Below, in pieces: positions 34,029-43,167 of a DNA stretch of 62,807 nucleotides. Under the pieces are notes generated by a model. The model was not told the origin of the DNA. It did no database searches and saw nothing but the letters and a program-made list of their open reading frames with translations. Every line of letters starts with the position of its first letter. The first letter of the stretch is position 1. Source of the stretch: JAFGRR01 sp964563855 (GTDB lineage: Bacteria; Planctomycetota; Phycisphaerae; UBA1845; Fen-1342). The position numbers and the translations under genes were made by a program. The stretch lies in assembly GCA_964563855.1 (NCBI GenBank), contig CAZLYU010000017.1, positions 1-62,807 on the forward strand. Direction: 5' to 3'.

Positions 34029-34814
34029 ATGCAACCTGTGCGGTGTGTGATCGCATACGACGGAACCGACTTTCACGGCTGGCAGCAGCAGCCGGAGCTG
34101 CGCACCGTGCAGGGCGAGTTGCAAGCTGCGTCGTTTCGCCTCCTCGCGCATCCAGCGCTATTTCAGGGCGCCAGCCGCACCGACGCCGGCGTTCACGCGC
34201 AGGGACAGGTCGCCGTCGTGCGATTGCCAGACCACTTTCCCGCCGAACGCTTCGGCCGGGCAATCAACCATCGCTTGCCGCGCGACGTGGTCGTGCTGGA
34301 TGCGACCCCGACCACTGACGACTTCGATCCGTCGCGACAGGCGCTCGAAAAGCTCTATCGCTACCGAATTCTCGACGGCGCGGATCGCGCCCCGGAGCCG
34401 GCGCTCGAACGCTACACCTGGGTGCTGCACCATCCGCTCGACGTCGACGCGCTGCGTGCTGGCGCGGCCCATCTGGTTGGCAGGTACGACTTCGCCGCCT
34501 TCGCAACCCGCAACGACGCGCGCGAGACAACCGTCAGAACCATTTTCGCGATCAACGTGCACCGCGTCGGCCGGGAAGTGCACATCGACGTACGCGGCGA
34601 CGGGTTCCTGTACAACCAGGTGCGCATCGTCGTCGGCACGCTGATGGAAGTCGGCCGAGGATTCTGGCCGCCCGAGCGCGTCGCCGCGATTCGCGATTCG
34701 CGTGATCGCGCCCAGGCCGGACGGGTCGCACCGGCCGCGGGGTTGTGTCTGCGCTGGATTCGGTATCCCACACTAAACTCAACGTCATGGACCTCAGCGG
34801 ACGTGTCGTTCTAA
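34029..34814 (+). CDS. truA: tRNA pseudouridine(38-40) synthase
   Basis: Forms pseudouridine at positions 38-40 of the tRNA anticodon arm. About 261 residues. Seen: the N-terminal CVIAYDGTDFHGWQ, the catalytic Asp in FQGASRTDAGVHAQGQ, AINHRLPRDV, and the C-terminal RGDGFLYNQVRIVVGTLMEVG. The ATG at 34029 follows an in-frame GTG at 34026; either could be used. The last 28 bases overlap the next gene, so the C-terminal tail after RWIRYP differs from relatives. Confidence 0.95.
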   Translation: MQPVRCVIAYDGTDFHGWQQQPELRTVQGELQAASFRLLAHPALFQGASRTDAGVHAQGQVAVVRLPDHFPAERFGRAINHRLPRDVVVLDATPTTDDFDPSRQALEKLYRYRILDGADRAPEPALERYTWVLHHPLDVDALRAGAAHLVGRYDFAAFATRNDARETTVRTIFAINVHRVGREVHIDVRGDGFLYNQVRIVVGTLMEVGRGFWPPERVAAIRDSRDRAQAGRVAPAAGLCLRWIRYPTLNSTSWTSADVSF

Positions 34815-35518
34815 TCACCGGCGCTGCGAAACGGGTCGGCCGCGCAACCGCACTGCGCCTCGCGAGCGAGGGGGCGCACCTCGCGCTGCACTTTCACCAA
34901 TCAAAGGACGCCGCGGAAGACACCGCTGAAGCGTGCCGGTCGCTCGGCGCCGCCGCCGCAGTGTTCACCGCAGACCTGGCCGACATCCCCCAGGTCGAGC
35001 GCTTGACCTCGGACGTGCTTGACGCGTTTGGTCGCATCGATGTGCTCATCAACAACGCGTCAACGTTTCCGACCATGCGGCTCGACGACTTCAACATTGA
35101 AGCTTGGGACGCCGCCTTGCGCGTGAATCTGACCGCGCCAATGGCGCTTACCCACGCCTGCCGCGATCAGCTCCGCGCGAATTGCGGCCGTGTCGTGAAT
35201 CTGCTCGACGCCAGTCTCAGCCGGCCCTGGCCCAATCACCTCGCGTACATGGCGGCGAAGGGCGGGCTCGAGACGCTCACCAAAGCCCTCGCCCGCGCGT
35301 TCGCCCCCGAGGTGAACGTGGTCGGCGTCGCGCCGGGCGTCGCCGCCTGGCCCGACGATTACGACGCCGAGACCCGCGCCCGACTGACGGCCCGCATTCC
35401 CCTGCGGCGGGCGGGCGAGCCGAACGATATCGCCGCCGCAATCGCGTATCTCTTGCGCGACGCCGACTACGTGACCGGCACGATTTTGCCGGTGGATGGC
35501 GGCCGTCACGTCGTGTAA
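34787..35518 (+). CDS. Short-chain dehydrogenase, pteridine-reductase-like
   Basis: A 243-residue SDR. The cofactor motif TGAAKRVGRATA is of the TGxxxRxG type found in pteridine reductases (PTR1, FolM) instead of TGxxxGxG. LINNAS follows. The catalytic Tyr-x3-Lys is in LAYMAAKGG, and the position usually held by catalytic Ser appears to be Asp (VVNLLDASLS), also as in PTR1. This suggests reduction of a dihydropterin such as dihydromonapterin or dihydrofolate, by family inference. The ATG at 34787 lies inside the end of truA. Confidence 0.8.
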   Translation: MDLSGRVVLITGAAKRVGRATALRLASEGAHLALHFHQSKDAAEDTAEACRSLGAAAAVFTADLADIPQVERLTSDVLDAFGRIDVLINNASTFPTMRLDDFNIEAWDAALRVNLTAPMALTHACRDQLRANCGRVVNLLDASLSRPWPNHLAYMAAKGGLETLTKALARAFAPEVNVVGVAPGVAAWPDDYDAETRARLTARIPLRRAGEPNDIAAAIAYLLRDADYVTGTILPVDGGRHVV

Positions 35519-35652
35519 GGCGGCGGTCCGGCGCGATCTCTGCGGGTGGAGAACGCGAGACGCCTGAGACGATTAGAATCAGGGCGAAGCGGAGGGTGCA
35601 GACGGCTGGCGTGCGACCGTCGGCTTGGTAGCGCCAATTCAGGAGGTGCGGC

Positions 35653-37308
35653 ATGCAGATGCGACCCATCACCGCAGCCGTGAGTTTCATCGTCTTGTGT
35701 GTGGCCCCAGTGATGGGGCAATATCAGATCCAACAGGACGGGCGGCTGTTCGACGCCAATCCGGAGTTGAACTCCGGGGGTGTGAACTATGTGCGCCCAA
35801 ACATCCGGTTTCTTGGCGGCAACCAGTTCCTGAGCGGCAACGTGCGCCGGGGATTGAGCTTTCAGGGAACCCGCACCATTCCCGACTCGCTCTCCTTCCG
35901 CGCGCCGCTTGGTAGCGCGTCGCTCTCCGACTTTCGACGCGACTCCCTGAGCGTGGCGGACCGCAACCTCTCGCGCCTGGGGTTTGGCGTGACCGGTGGC
36001 ATTGGCGCCGCCGCGGTCGAGCCCAGCCACGTCGCCCCCACCGCCGGCTTCTTGCGCGGCTACTTCGACGGCGGCGGACTCAGCCAATTGGGCGTGACCG
36101 GTCCCCAGCCGTCGCGCGTCACGCCGTTCACCGCAGGCGGAAGCCTCGATCTGCGGATCGATCCGCGCAACGTGCTCCGCAGCGGCCAGCCAAACTTCGC
36201 GCCGACCGAGTTGGGCGTGCGTCCGTTCACGATCGACGGCCCTATTCGTCCAGCATTCAATCAGCAGCAAGACGCCGCCGAGGCGTTCTTCCGCATTCCG
36301 GGATCACCGCAACGCGACGCTGCGCGGCCGGGGTTTCGTGAGTCGACGTCTCCGGACCGCTCGAGTGAACAGTCACCACTTGCTCGCCGCGACCCGCTCG
36401 ATTTGCGGGTCGGGAATCGCTTCGAGTCCGCCGACCCGCAGCGCGCAACGCCGCGTGTCGAGCCGGAATTCACGCCGTCGGTGACCGACGCCGCTTTGCT
36501 CGATCGGGGCCTCGCGCGACTCGGTGATGGCGACGCGGCGGACATCGCGCGTCCCTCCCTCGGCGTCACCATGCCGTCGCCAACACGGATCGACGAAGAC
36601 CCCACGATCAATGTGGCGTTGCAGCGCGTCAACGTCAGTGCGCTCCCCGGCTATGACACGTTCGGCGATCTGCAGCTCGCGCTTGAGTTGGAGCGCGATC
36701 CACAGGCCGAATGGTTCGGCGAAATGCGGCGCGCCGCCCAGGGGCGCCCCGACGCGGCTGACCAGTCGTTCGCAGGCGATGATCTCGATGTCGATGCGTT
36801 CAAGCAGCGACTCCTCGCCGAGCCGGTCGGCAGCTTCGTCGGCAAGGGGCGCTCACAACTCAATGACGAGTTGCTCAAGGCCGAAGGGCTGATGGAGGTC
36901 GGCGACTTCTACGCCGCCGCTGATCGCTACAACATAGCCACCCGGCTCGATCCGGCGAACCCGTTGCCGCGACTGGGGCGGGCGCACGCCCTGTTGGCGG
37001 CGGGTGAGTACAACTCCGCGGCGTCGGCGCTCCTCGAAGCCGTCGAGCTGTTTCCCGAAGTGCTGCGGATGCCGGTCAATCTCGAGCGTCTGCTGGGCGG
37101 CGGAGAAATTGTCGACATTCGCCGCGCCGACCTGCAAGATCGCTTACGCACGCGCGATGACGCCCGCGTGCGCTTCTTGCTCGGATATCTCGAGCTGCGC
37201 GGCGGCCGTCCCGAACGCGGCATGCAAACGTTGCAGGCGGCGGCGGACGCAGCGCCCGCTGGCAGCGTCATCTCACGCGCTCCTCAGATCATTCGCTCCG
37301 GCGGCTGA
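35653..37308 (+). CDS. Exported TPR-repeat protein, unknown function
   Basis: A 551-residue protein with a strong AGGAGG nine bases before the ATG and a signal peptide (about residues 5-22, cleavage probably near VMGQ). The first 380 residues are polar, arginine- and proline-containing and low in recognisable structure. The C-terminal 150 residues hold tetratricopeptide-like helices: LLKAEGLMEVGDFYAAADRY, then PLPRLGRAHALLAAGEYNSA, then VRFLLGYLELRGGRPERGMQ. It is likely periplasmic or surface-associated; partner unknown. The response regulator gene follows 122 bases on. Confidence 0.7.
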   Translation: MQMRPITAAVSFIVLCVAPVMGQYQIQQDGRLFDANPELNSGGVNYVRPNIRFLGGNQFLSGNVRRGLSFQGTRTIPDSLSFRAPLGSASLSDFRRDSLSVADRNLSRLGFGVTGGIGAAAVEPSHVAPTAGFLRGYFDGGGLSQLGVTGPQPSRVTPFTAGGSLDLRIDPRNVLRSGQPNFAPTELGVRPFTIDGPIRPAFNQQQDAAEAFFRIPGSPQRDAARPGFRESTSPDRSSEQSPLARRDPLDLRVGNRFESADPQRATPRVEPEFTPSVTDAALLDRGLARLGDGDAADIARPSLGVTMPSPTRIDEDPTINVALQRVNVSALPGYDTFGDLQLALELERDPQAEWFGEMRRAAQGRPDAADQSFAGDDLDVDAFKQRLLAEPVGSFVGKGRSQLNDELLKAEGLMEVGDFYAAADRYNIATRLDPANPLPRLGRAHALLAAGEYNSAASALLEAVELFPEVLRMPVNLERLLGGGEIVDIRRADLQDRLRTRDDARVRFLLGYLELRGGRPERGMQTLQAAADAAPAGSVISRAPQIIRSGG

Positions 37309-37430
37309 GCCTAACGCCGCCACCGAGCACATTGCAGCCCCGGCGCATCAACGTCACACTGCCGCGACGCGCGGCGACGACCTCAGCGCCGCGCCGGGTG
37401 TGTGATCGCCACGAGCTGCGGAGCCGTGCC

Positions 37431-37811
37431 ATGTCGAAACGCGTTCTGATTGCCGACGACAATGCTCAGATTCTCGAGTTGATCGAGGCCTACCTCGAGC
37501 CGCTGCCGGTCGAGGTAACCTCGGCGGTGAACGGCGAGGAGGCGATGGATGCGATCGCAGCGAGTCCGCCAGACCTTGTCTTGCTCGACATCATGATGCC
37601 GCGGCGGAGCGGCTATGAGGTTTGTCAGCAGCTCAAACGTGACGAGCGATACAAGCACATCCCGGTGGTGATGGTGACCGCGCTCAACGAAGAAGGCGAT
37701 GTCGAACGCGCCCGCGAAGCCGGCGCAGACGACTATGTAACCAAGCCGGTGAACAAAGCGGCGCTGCTCGAGATTCTGCGCAAACTGCTCGACCTGCCCG
37801 ACGCATCGTGA
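37431..37811 (+). CDS. CheY-like single-domain response regulator
   Basis: A 126-residue receiver with all key residues: acidic pair in LIADDNAQIL, phospho-acceptor Asp in LVLLDIMMPRRSG, the Thr in VVMVTALNEEG and the Lys in DDYVTKPVNKAALL. No output domain. GGAG is seven bases before the ATG at 37431. No kinase is close, so its signal is unknown. Convergent with the DHH phosphoesterase gene. Confidence 0.9.
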   Translation: MSKRVLIADDNAQILELIEAYLEPLPVEVTSAVNGEEAMDAIAASPPDLVLLDIMMPRRSGYEVCQQLKRDERYKHIPVVMVTALNEEGDVERAREAGADDYVTKPVNKAALLEILRKLLDLPDAS

Positions 37812-37824
37812 CGCACCGCCGCGG

Positions 37825-38844
37825 TCAATCGCGAATCCGCGACGCTTGTTCGGCCAGATAAGCCCGCGCCGCCGCGACGACGCGCTCCACCGCGGCGGAA
37901 AGCTCACCATCGACGATCGCCCCTGCCGCCGCGTGGTGACCCCCGCCGCCGAACTGCTTGGCGAGCGGCAAGACGCTCAGTCCGCGGTCTCCACGAAAGT
38001 TGATCCGCACCTTGCCGCGCTCCCCCTCGGTGAGCAAGACCGCGAGGTGCACGCCTTCAATGCTCCGCGGAATCTCCACCTGATCGTCGATATCGCTCGC
38101 CCGGCAGCCGGCGTCATGAATCTCGTCGTAAGACGCCGTGCTCCACGCGACCCCGCCGTCGTCGCTCACGCGCGTGTTCGCGTAAATCACCTTAAGCAGT
38201 TCAAACGCCGAACGATCGATACTGCGTCCCAGTCGCTCGCCCAACTCATGAACAGCGGCGCCCGCCGCGGCGAGCTCGTGCGCGATATGCAGGCTGCGCA
38301 CACCGGTGTTGCTCAGCGAGAAGCCCTGCGTGTCGCTATGCATGCCGGCGAAGAGCAGCGTCGCGATGGTCGGCGTGATCTGGCACCGCAAGAGCGTCAG
38401 CAGTTCGAAGATCATCTCGCACGTGCTGCTGCGCTGCGCATCGATCCAGTTGTGGCCGCCAAAACGCGTGTTCGTCGCGTGATGATCGATGTTGATGATC
38501 GGCACGCCGTCAATCGATTCGACACCGCCGACGATGTTGAGACGCGGCTGCTTGGCGGTGTCGACCGCGACCAACAGATCCGCGTCGCGCAACTGCGGCG
38601 CCGACGCCGACGTCAGCCCGCACGCATCGACCAAAAACTGAAGCTTGCGCGACACCGACTCAGGCGGCAGCGACGCCAACGGAGCGGCGCCCAGCTCGGG
38701 CAGCGCGGCCCACAACGCACCAATCGATCCGATGCAATCCGCGTCGGGTGTGACATGGCCGGCGATCGCGACGCGTTTACCGTGCCGCAATGCGTCGAGC
38801 AACGGGGTCAACTCGGTCGCCAATCGTGAATCGGCAATGCTCAT
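37825..38844 (-). CDS. DHH/DHHA1 phosphoesterase, NrnA-like
   Basis: A 339-residue protein of the bifunctional nanoRNase/pAp-phosphatase type. Seen: GHVTPDADCIGSIGAL (motif I), LLVAVDTAKQ, the DHH motif in IINIDHHATN, GMHSDTQGF, and the C-terminal DHHA1 nucleic-acid-binding motif FGGGGHHAAAGA. Likely degrades short oligonucleotides or linear dinucleotides such as pGpG, possibly 3'-phosphoadenosine phosphate. Standalone DHH proteins vary, so the exact substrate is open. Confidence 0.88.
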   Translation of the reverse strand: MSIADSRLATELTPLLDALRHGKRVAIAGHVTPDADCIGSIGALWAALPELGAAPLASLPPESVSRKLQFLVDACGLTSASAPQLRDADLLVAVDTAKQPRLNIVGGVESIDGVPIINIDHHATNTRFGGHNWIDAQRSSTCEMIFELLTLLRCQITPTIATLLFAGMHSDTQGFSLSNTGVRSLHIAHELAAAGAAVHELGERLGRSIDRSAFELLKVIYANTRVSDDGGVAWSTASYDEIHDAGCRASDIDDQVEIPRSIEGVHLAVLLTEGERGKVRINFRGDRGLSVLPLAKQFGGGGHHAAAGAIVDGELSAAVERVVAAARAYLAEQASRIRD

Positions 38845-38977
38845 TCGCTATCGGCTCCTTGCGCGAGAGCCACAAGGTTAGTCGCGACGGGCTTGTACGT
38901 CAGTGCTTCGCGCAGCGGTTCGCCGCACGCTCGCAACGGCTTTCCGATAACAGGGGGGGGCGGTCGCTGCCGCCAGC

Positions 38978-40480
38978 CTAGACCCAATGCAGCGGCGACG
39001 CGGGCGCCCAGGCGCTGCGGTATTGGCGGGCTTGCTCGGCGGTCATGCTCGGGTTTTGGTGTCTCAGCCCAAACAGTTCCAGCATGCGCCCGAACGCATC
39101 CGTGTTCTTCAGCAATCCCGAAAAACGCTCACGCCCCGGGCCGATCGCCGTGATCGGCGCGAGGTCCTGCGTGTGCGACACGCTGGTCCAGCCGACGCCG
39201 GTGTGATTGCCGATCGCCTGACCCATGATGCCCGCGGCGTTGGCGTGCGCGCGGTAGAGTTCGTAAGGCGGGTCGCCGCTGAGCACGCCGAAAATCGCGT
39301 TCGCCTCACGTTCGGTCAGCGTGATCTGCAACGCGTCTTTGATGCGGTCGCGCACGACGTCGGACGAAAGCTTGTCTTCCGCCGCGAGTTTCTTGAATTC
39401 ACCGCCCAGCACCTCGTAGCTCGCCTTTGCGTGCGTCAGCAGCTCGAACGCATCATCGGTGTCGCGATACGCCGACCCCTGGCCGTTGAGACCCGGGTTC
39501 GAATTGCCGTGGTCGGTCGTGATCACCAGCAACGTGTCGGGATCCTTGCTCACATACTCCAGCGCGACCTCAATCGCGTCGTCGAACGCGAGCTGATCCC
39601 ACAGCAGACCGGCCGCATCGTTTGCGTGGGCGGCGTGATCAACGCGACCGCCTTCGGCCTGCAGCAGAAAGCCCTGGTCGCCGCGGCTGAGCGACTGCAG
39701 CGCGACGCGGGTCATCTCCGCCAGTGTCGGAACCTTCGCTTGCATTGCCTCGCTCTGACGCCAATCGACCGTGTATGGCACGTGGCCTTCCCAAAACAGC
39801 CCCAACACCTTGTCCGGCGCCGCACCCGATAGCTGCTCACGCGAATTCCACACGGCGTACCCAGCGTCGCGATACGCGGCGAACAGATCGCGCCCGTCTT
39901 CACGCAGCGCCGGGTCGAAGTACTCCACCCCGCCGCCCATCAGCACATCCACCCGATCGAGATATTGCGGGGCGATGTCGGCGTGGTCGTTGCGGCTGGC
40001 CTGCTGCACGGCGAATCCCGCCGGCGTCGCGTGCGTCAACTGCGTTGTCGTCACCAACCCCACGCGCCGGCCACTCTGCTTCAGAATCACGGCGATGGGT
40101 TCGAGCGGGGTTCCATCCGGCAGCACATTCAAAGACCCATTGAACACCCGCGAGCCACTGCCCCACGCGCTCGCGGCGGCGGCCGAATCGGTGACGAGCG
40201 AGTTCAGCGAGTGGGTCTCGAAGAAGCCGTGCGCGTGGGCCGAATCCTGCATCATCCGATACCAGTGCGTGCCGCGCCCGCGCACGCGGTGCGAGAACGG
40301 CTCCGCCATCGAGAGCGCCCCGAGGCTCATGCCATCCGACACCATGAAGATGATGTTCTTACAGCGACGAGCGCCGGCCCTTTCCTGAGCTGTCGCTGCA
40401 TGCGGCAGGAATGCAGCAACCCCAGCGGCGGCCCCGATTCCCAAGACTTCACGGCGGTTGATCGATGACGACTCTGGCAT
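38978..40480 (-). CDS. Alkaline phosphatase, Tat-exported
   Basis: A 500-residue PhoA-superfamily phosphatase. A twin-arginine signal (NRREVLGIGAAAGVA, ending near ATAQ) marks export. Metal and active-site motifs: IIFMVSDGMSLG, nucleophile Ser in VTDSAAAASAWGSG, EGGRVDHAAHAND and VITTDHGNSNPG. The ATG at 40480 with GGAG nine bases upstream is chosen; another Met lies five codons earlier. With the PhoX-like gene and the PstS-like protein it suggests investment in phosphate scavenging. Confidence 0.92.
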   Translation of the reverse strand: MPESSSINRREVLGIGAAAGVAAFLPHAATAQERAGARRCKNIIFMVSDGMSLGALSMAEPFSHRVRGRGTHWYRMMQDSAHAHGFFETHSLNSLVTDSAAAASAWGSGSRVFNGSLNVLPDGTPLEPIAVILKQSGRRVGLVTTTQLTHATPAGFAVQQASRNDHADIAPQYLDRVDVLMGGGVEYFDPALREDGRDLFAAYRDAGYAVWNSREQLSGAAPDKVLGLFWEGHVPYTVDWRQSEAMQAKVPTLAEMTRVALQSLSRGDQGFLLQAEGGRVDHAAHANDAAGLLWDQLAFDDAIEVALEYVSKDPDTLLVITTDHGNSNPGLNGQGSAYRDTDDAFELLTHAKASYEVLGGEFKKLAAEDKLSSDVVRDRIKDALQITLTEREANAIFGVLSGDPPYELYRAHANAAGIMGQAIGNHTGVGWTSVSHTQDLAPITAIGPGRERFSGLLKNTDAFGRMLELFGLRHQNPSMTAEQARQYRSAWAPASPLHWV

Positions 40481-40621
40481 GGCGATCGGCTCCATTCGCT
40501 GGGGCGTAGTCTGAATTCGTCCCCCGTACTGTAGGCGCCGGTGTGTTAGGAAACGGCGAGACGCGCCACGCGATGTGCACTTTTTTGTAAGCACCAGCGA
40601 CGGGCGGTATGACTGCAAACG

Positions 40622-41893
40622 CTACCGCGCCCGACGCTCGGCGGTGCGGGCGTGCGCCTCCAGGCCCTCCAGACGCGCCAGCCGCGCGGCGTCGCGGCAG
40701 ACATTGGCGTAGTCGCCGTCCGCAGGACTCATCTCCAGCCACGTGTTCACCCGCAAAAACGTCAGCACGCTCAGACCGCCGACGAAGCGGGCGCTGCCCC
40801 CGGTCGGCAGCGTATGGTTGGGCCCCACGCCGTAGTCGCCAAGCACCTCCGCGCTGGCCGCACCGACGAACACGCCGCCGTAGCAGCTCAGTCGCTCGGC
40901 AATGCTCGGCGCATCGTGCGTCAGCACTTGCAAGTGCTCGGGCGCGATGCGGTCGCAGACGGCGATGGCTTCACTGAGCGACGCCGCGACAACCGCGAAT
41001 CCGTTCGCGACGGCTGCGGCCGCGGTCGCGCGGGTCGGAAGCTTTGCAAGCTGCTCGCCTAGCGCCGCGTTGACGGCCTCCACCAGCGGGGCGTGCGTCG
41101 TGACCAGGATCGGCGCCGCGTCGGCGTCATGCTCCGCCTGTGCAAGCAAGTCGGCCGCGATCATCTGCGCGTCGGCCGTGTCATCTGCAAGCACGACGAG
41201 TTCGGACGGGCCAGCGAGCATGTCGATCGCCACGCGGCCCGAGACGCATTGTTTCGCCGCCGTCACCCAACGATTGCCGGGACCGACGATCACGTCGCAG
41301 CGGGGAACCGGACCAGCGCCAAATGCGAACGCGCCGATCGCCTGCGCGCCGCCGACACAGAGCAAAGCATCAGCCCCGGCGATAGCGGCGGCCGCCTGCA
41401 CGACCGCGCTCGGGCGCGGCGACGCGGCCCAAACCGTAGCAACGCCCGCCACCCGCGCGGTAACCACCGTCATCAGCATCGACGACGGCAGTGCGAAGCG
41501 TCCGCCGGGCGCATAGCAGCCCGCAACGCTGTGCGGATGCACGCGGTGTCCGGCGCGGCCGCCAGGAACCCGCGTCTCCATGTCGCGCAGCGCGGCGCGT
41601 TGCGCGGCGGCGAAGTTGCGAATGCGATCCGCCGTGCGTTCGAGTAACGCCCGAGTGTCGGCGTCCAACGCTCCCAGCGCTTGTCGAAGCGCACCGTGAT
41701 CGAGCATGAGCCGAGCGTTGGTGTCGAGATCGCCCAAGCGGGTCGCGTGTTCACGAAGGGCGTCTTCCCCGCGCTGCCGCACGTCTTCGACGATCGAGCG
41801 AGCGCCGCTGAGCGTTTCGGCGTCGAGTGGATCGAACCGGGCGGCTTCAACGTCGACCGCGCGAACCAGCCGTAACTGCGGGGTCGCGCTCAT
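40622..41893 (-). CDS. hisD: Histidinol dehydrogenase
   Basis: Last two oxidations of histidine synthesis, histidinol to histidine, zinc dependent. It has 423 residues. Seen: CYAPGGRFALPSSMLMTVV, VGGAQAIGAFAFG, IVGPGNRWVTAAK, zinc and catalytic residues in LLAQAEHDADAAP, DRIAPEHLQVL and VGPNHTLPTGG, and the C-terminal His in GLEAHARTAE. The ATG overlaps the stop of the hisA fusion by four bases. It is the last gene of the operon; no intrinsic terminator with a T-run is seen after it. Confidence 0.96.
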   Translation of the reverse strand: MSATPQLRLVRAVDVEAARFDPLDAETLSGARSIVEDVRQRGEDALREHATRLGDLDTNARLMLDHGALRQALGALDADTRALLERTADRIRNFAAAQRAALRDMETRVPGGRAGHRVHPHSVAGCYAPGGRFALPSSMLMTVVTARVAGVATVWAASPRPSAVVQAAAAIAGADALLCVGGAQAIGAFAFGAGPVPRCDVIVGPGNRWVTAAKQCVSGRVAIDMLAGPSELVVLADDTADAQMIAADLLAQAEHDADAAPILVTTHAPLVEAVNAALGEQLAKLPTRATAAAAVANGFAVVAASLSEAIAVCDRIAPEHLQVLTHDAPSIAERLSCYGGVFVGAASAEVLGDYGVGPNHTLPTGGSARFVGGLSVLTFLRVNTWLEMSPADGDYANVCRDAARLARLEGLEAHARTAERRAR

Positions 41894-43167
41894 GGCTGGC
41901 CCCGCGTCGCGTGGGGCTTCGCGTCGCCGCGCCGACGCGTGACCTTGAGCGCGCGGCGGTCGAGTTCGCGCTCGACATCGATGAGCGTACCGCCGCGGCG
42001 CGAGGCGGCGACGAGCGCGAAGTAGATGACGTCGGCCGCCTCGGCGGAAGCGTGCTCCGGCGTGACCGCTTCGGCGAGCTCCTGAGCTTCTTCAATCAGC
42101 TTCGCCTGCAGCAACTGCGGATCGTCGAGCAAACGACGCGTGTACGAACCGGCCGGGGCGTCAGCGATGCGGTCGGCGATGGTCCGCGCCAGGGCTGGAA
42201 GCCCGCTGCGCGATCCCCAGCACGTCCACGTATCGTGGTGGCAAAAGCCCACCCCGTGCTGCCGCACCGTGAAGCGCAGCGCGTCGCGATCGCAGTCGAG
42301 ATCGATGCGCAGCAGGTCTTGAACGGCCCCTGACGTTTCGCCCTTGATCCACGCCCCGCGCGACCGCGAGTGATACACGCCGCGCTGCGTTTCGACCGCT
42401 TGACGCACGCTGTCAGCGCTCGAGTAGGCGAGGCCGAGCGCAACGCCGTGTTCATCAACCACCACGGTCGGCCAGAGCCCGTCCGCGCGGTCGGACGTGA
42501 GCGGTGCAGCGATAGCGTCGGCGAGGGCGAGGCGGCCGGTGTAGATCGCCATGCCGACTTGTGCGTCCATACCGAGTCGATCGAGCGCCGCGATGTCGTC
42601 GGCAGTGGTCACCCCACCGGCGATGGTGACGCGCGCGTCGCCCGCCGCCGCCGCGATGGATCCGGCACGGTCAAGATCGATGCCGCCCATGCGGCCTTCG
42701 CGCTCGACGAAGGTGACGAGAAATCCACCAACGTGTTCACGCAGCTCGGCCATGCGGTCTTCGATCCGCTGGCCCGTCTTGGTGCGCCAGCCTTCAACGA
42801 CCACTTCGTCGTGCTCCGCGTCGAGCGCGGCGATAACCCGCTCACGCGGCAGTTCGCGCAGGATTTCGGGTTTGGCGGCGGTGCCCAGAATGATGCGCGC
42901 CGCGCCGCGGTCGAGCCATCGAATCGCTGTGTCAACGTCGCGGATGCCCCCGCCCACGCGGCACGGCGCCAGACCGACCAGCTCCGTGATTAGCTCCGCA
43001 TTCGAGCCCTGGCCCAGCGCGGCGTCGAGATCGATGACCGCCACCTCACCCGCGAGCCTGAACTGCGCGAGCAACGGACGCGGATCGCCGGCGTCGAGCG
43101 CCGGCTCGCGGCCGCCGACAAGTTGCACGGTCGAGCCGTTCATGAGATCGATCGATGGGATGATCAT
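41890..43167 (-). CDS. HisA-HisI-HisE triple fusion
   Basis: A 425-residue protein joining three enzymes of consecutive steps. Residues 1-230 are HisA (ProFAR isomerase): catalytic Asp in IIPSIDLMNGSTVQLVGG, CRVGGGIRDVDTA, second Asp in VIAALDAEHDEVV, VTIAGGVTTADD. Residues 235-330 are HisI (PR-AMP cyclohydrolase): SRSRGAWIKGETSGAVQ and metal-binding DLDCDRDALRF. Residues 335-425 are HisE (PR-ATP pyrophosphohydrolase): GSYTRRLLDDPQLLQAKLIE with EEAQELAEA and AADVIYFALVA. The hisF stop overlaps the ATG as ATGA. HisIE fusions are common; adding HisA is unusual to my knowledge. No separate hisI, hisE or hisA is present in the operon. Confidence 0.93.
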   Translation of the reverse strand: MIIPSIDLMNGSTVQLVGGREPALDAGDPRPLLAQFRLAGEVAVIDLDAALGQGSNAELITELVGLAPCRVGGGIRDVDTAIRWLDRGAARIILGTAAKPEILRELPRERVIAALDAEHDEVVVEGWRTKTGQRIEDRMAELREHVGGFLVTFVEREGRMGGIDLDRAGSIAAAAGDARVTIAGGVTTADDIAALDRLGMDAQVGMAIYTGRLALADAIAAPLTSDRADGLWPTVVVDEHGVALGLAYSSADSVRQAVETQRGVYHSRSRGAWIKGETSGAVQDLLRIDLDCDRDALRFTVRQHGVGFCHHDTWTCWGSRSGLPALARTIADRIADAPAGSYTRRLLDDPQLLQAKLIEEAQELAEAVTPEHASAEAADVIYFALVAASRRGGTLIDVERELDRRALKVTRRRGDAKPHATRGQP

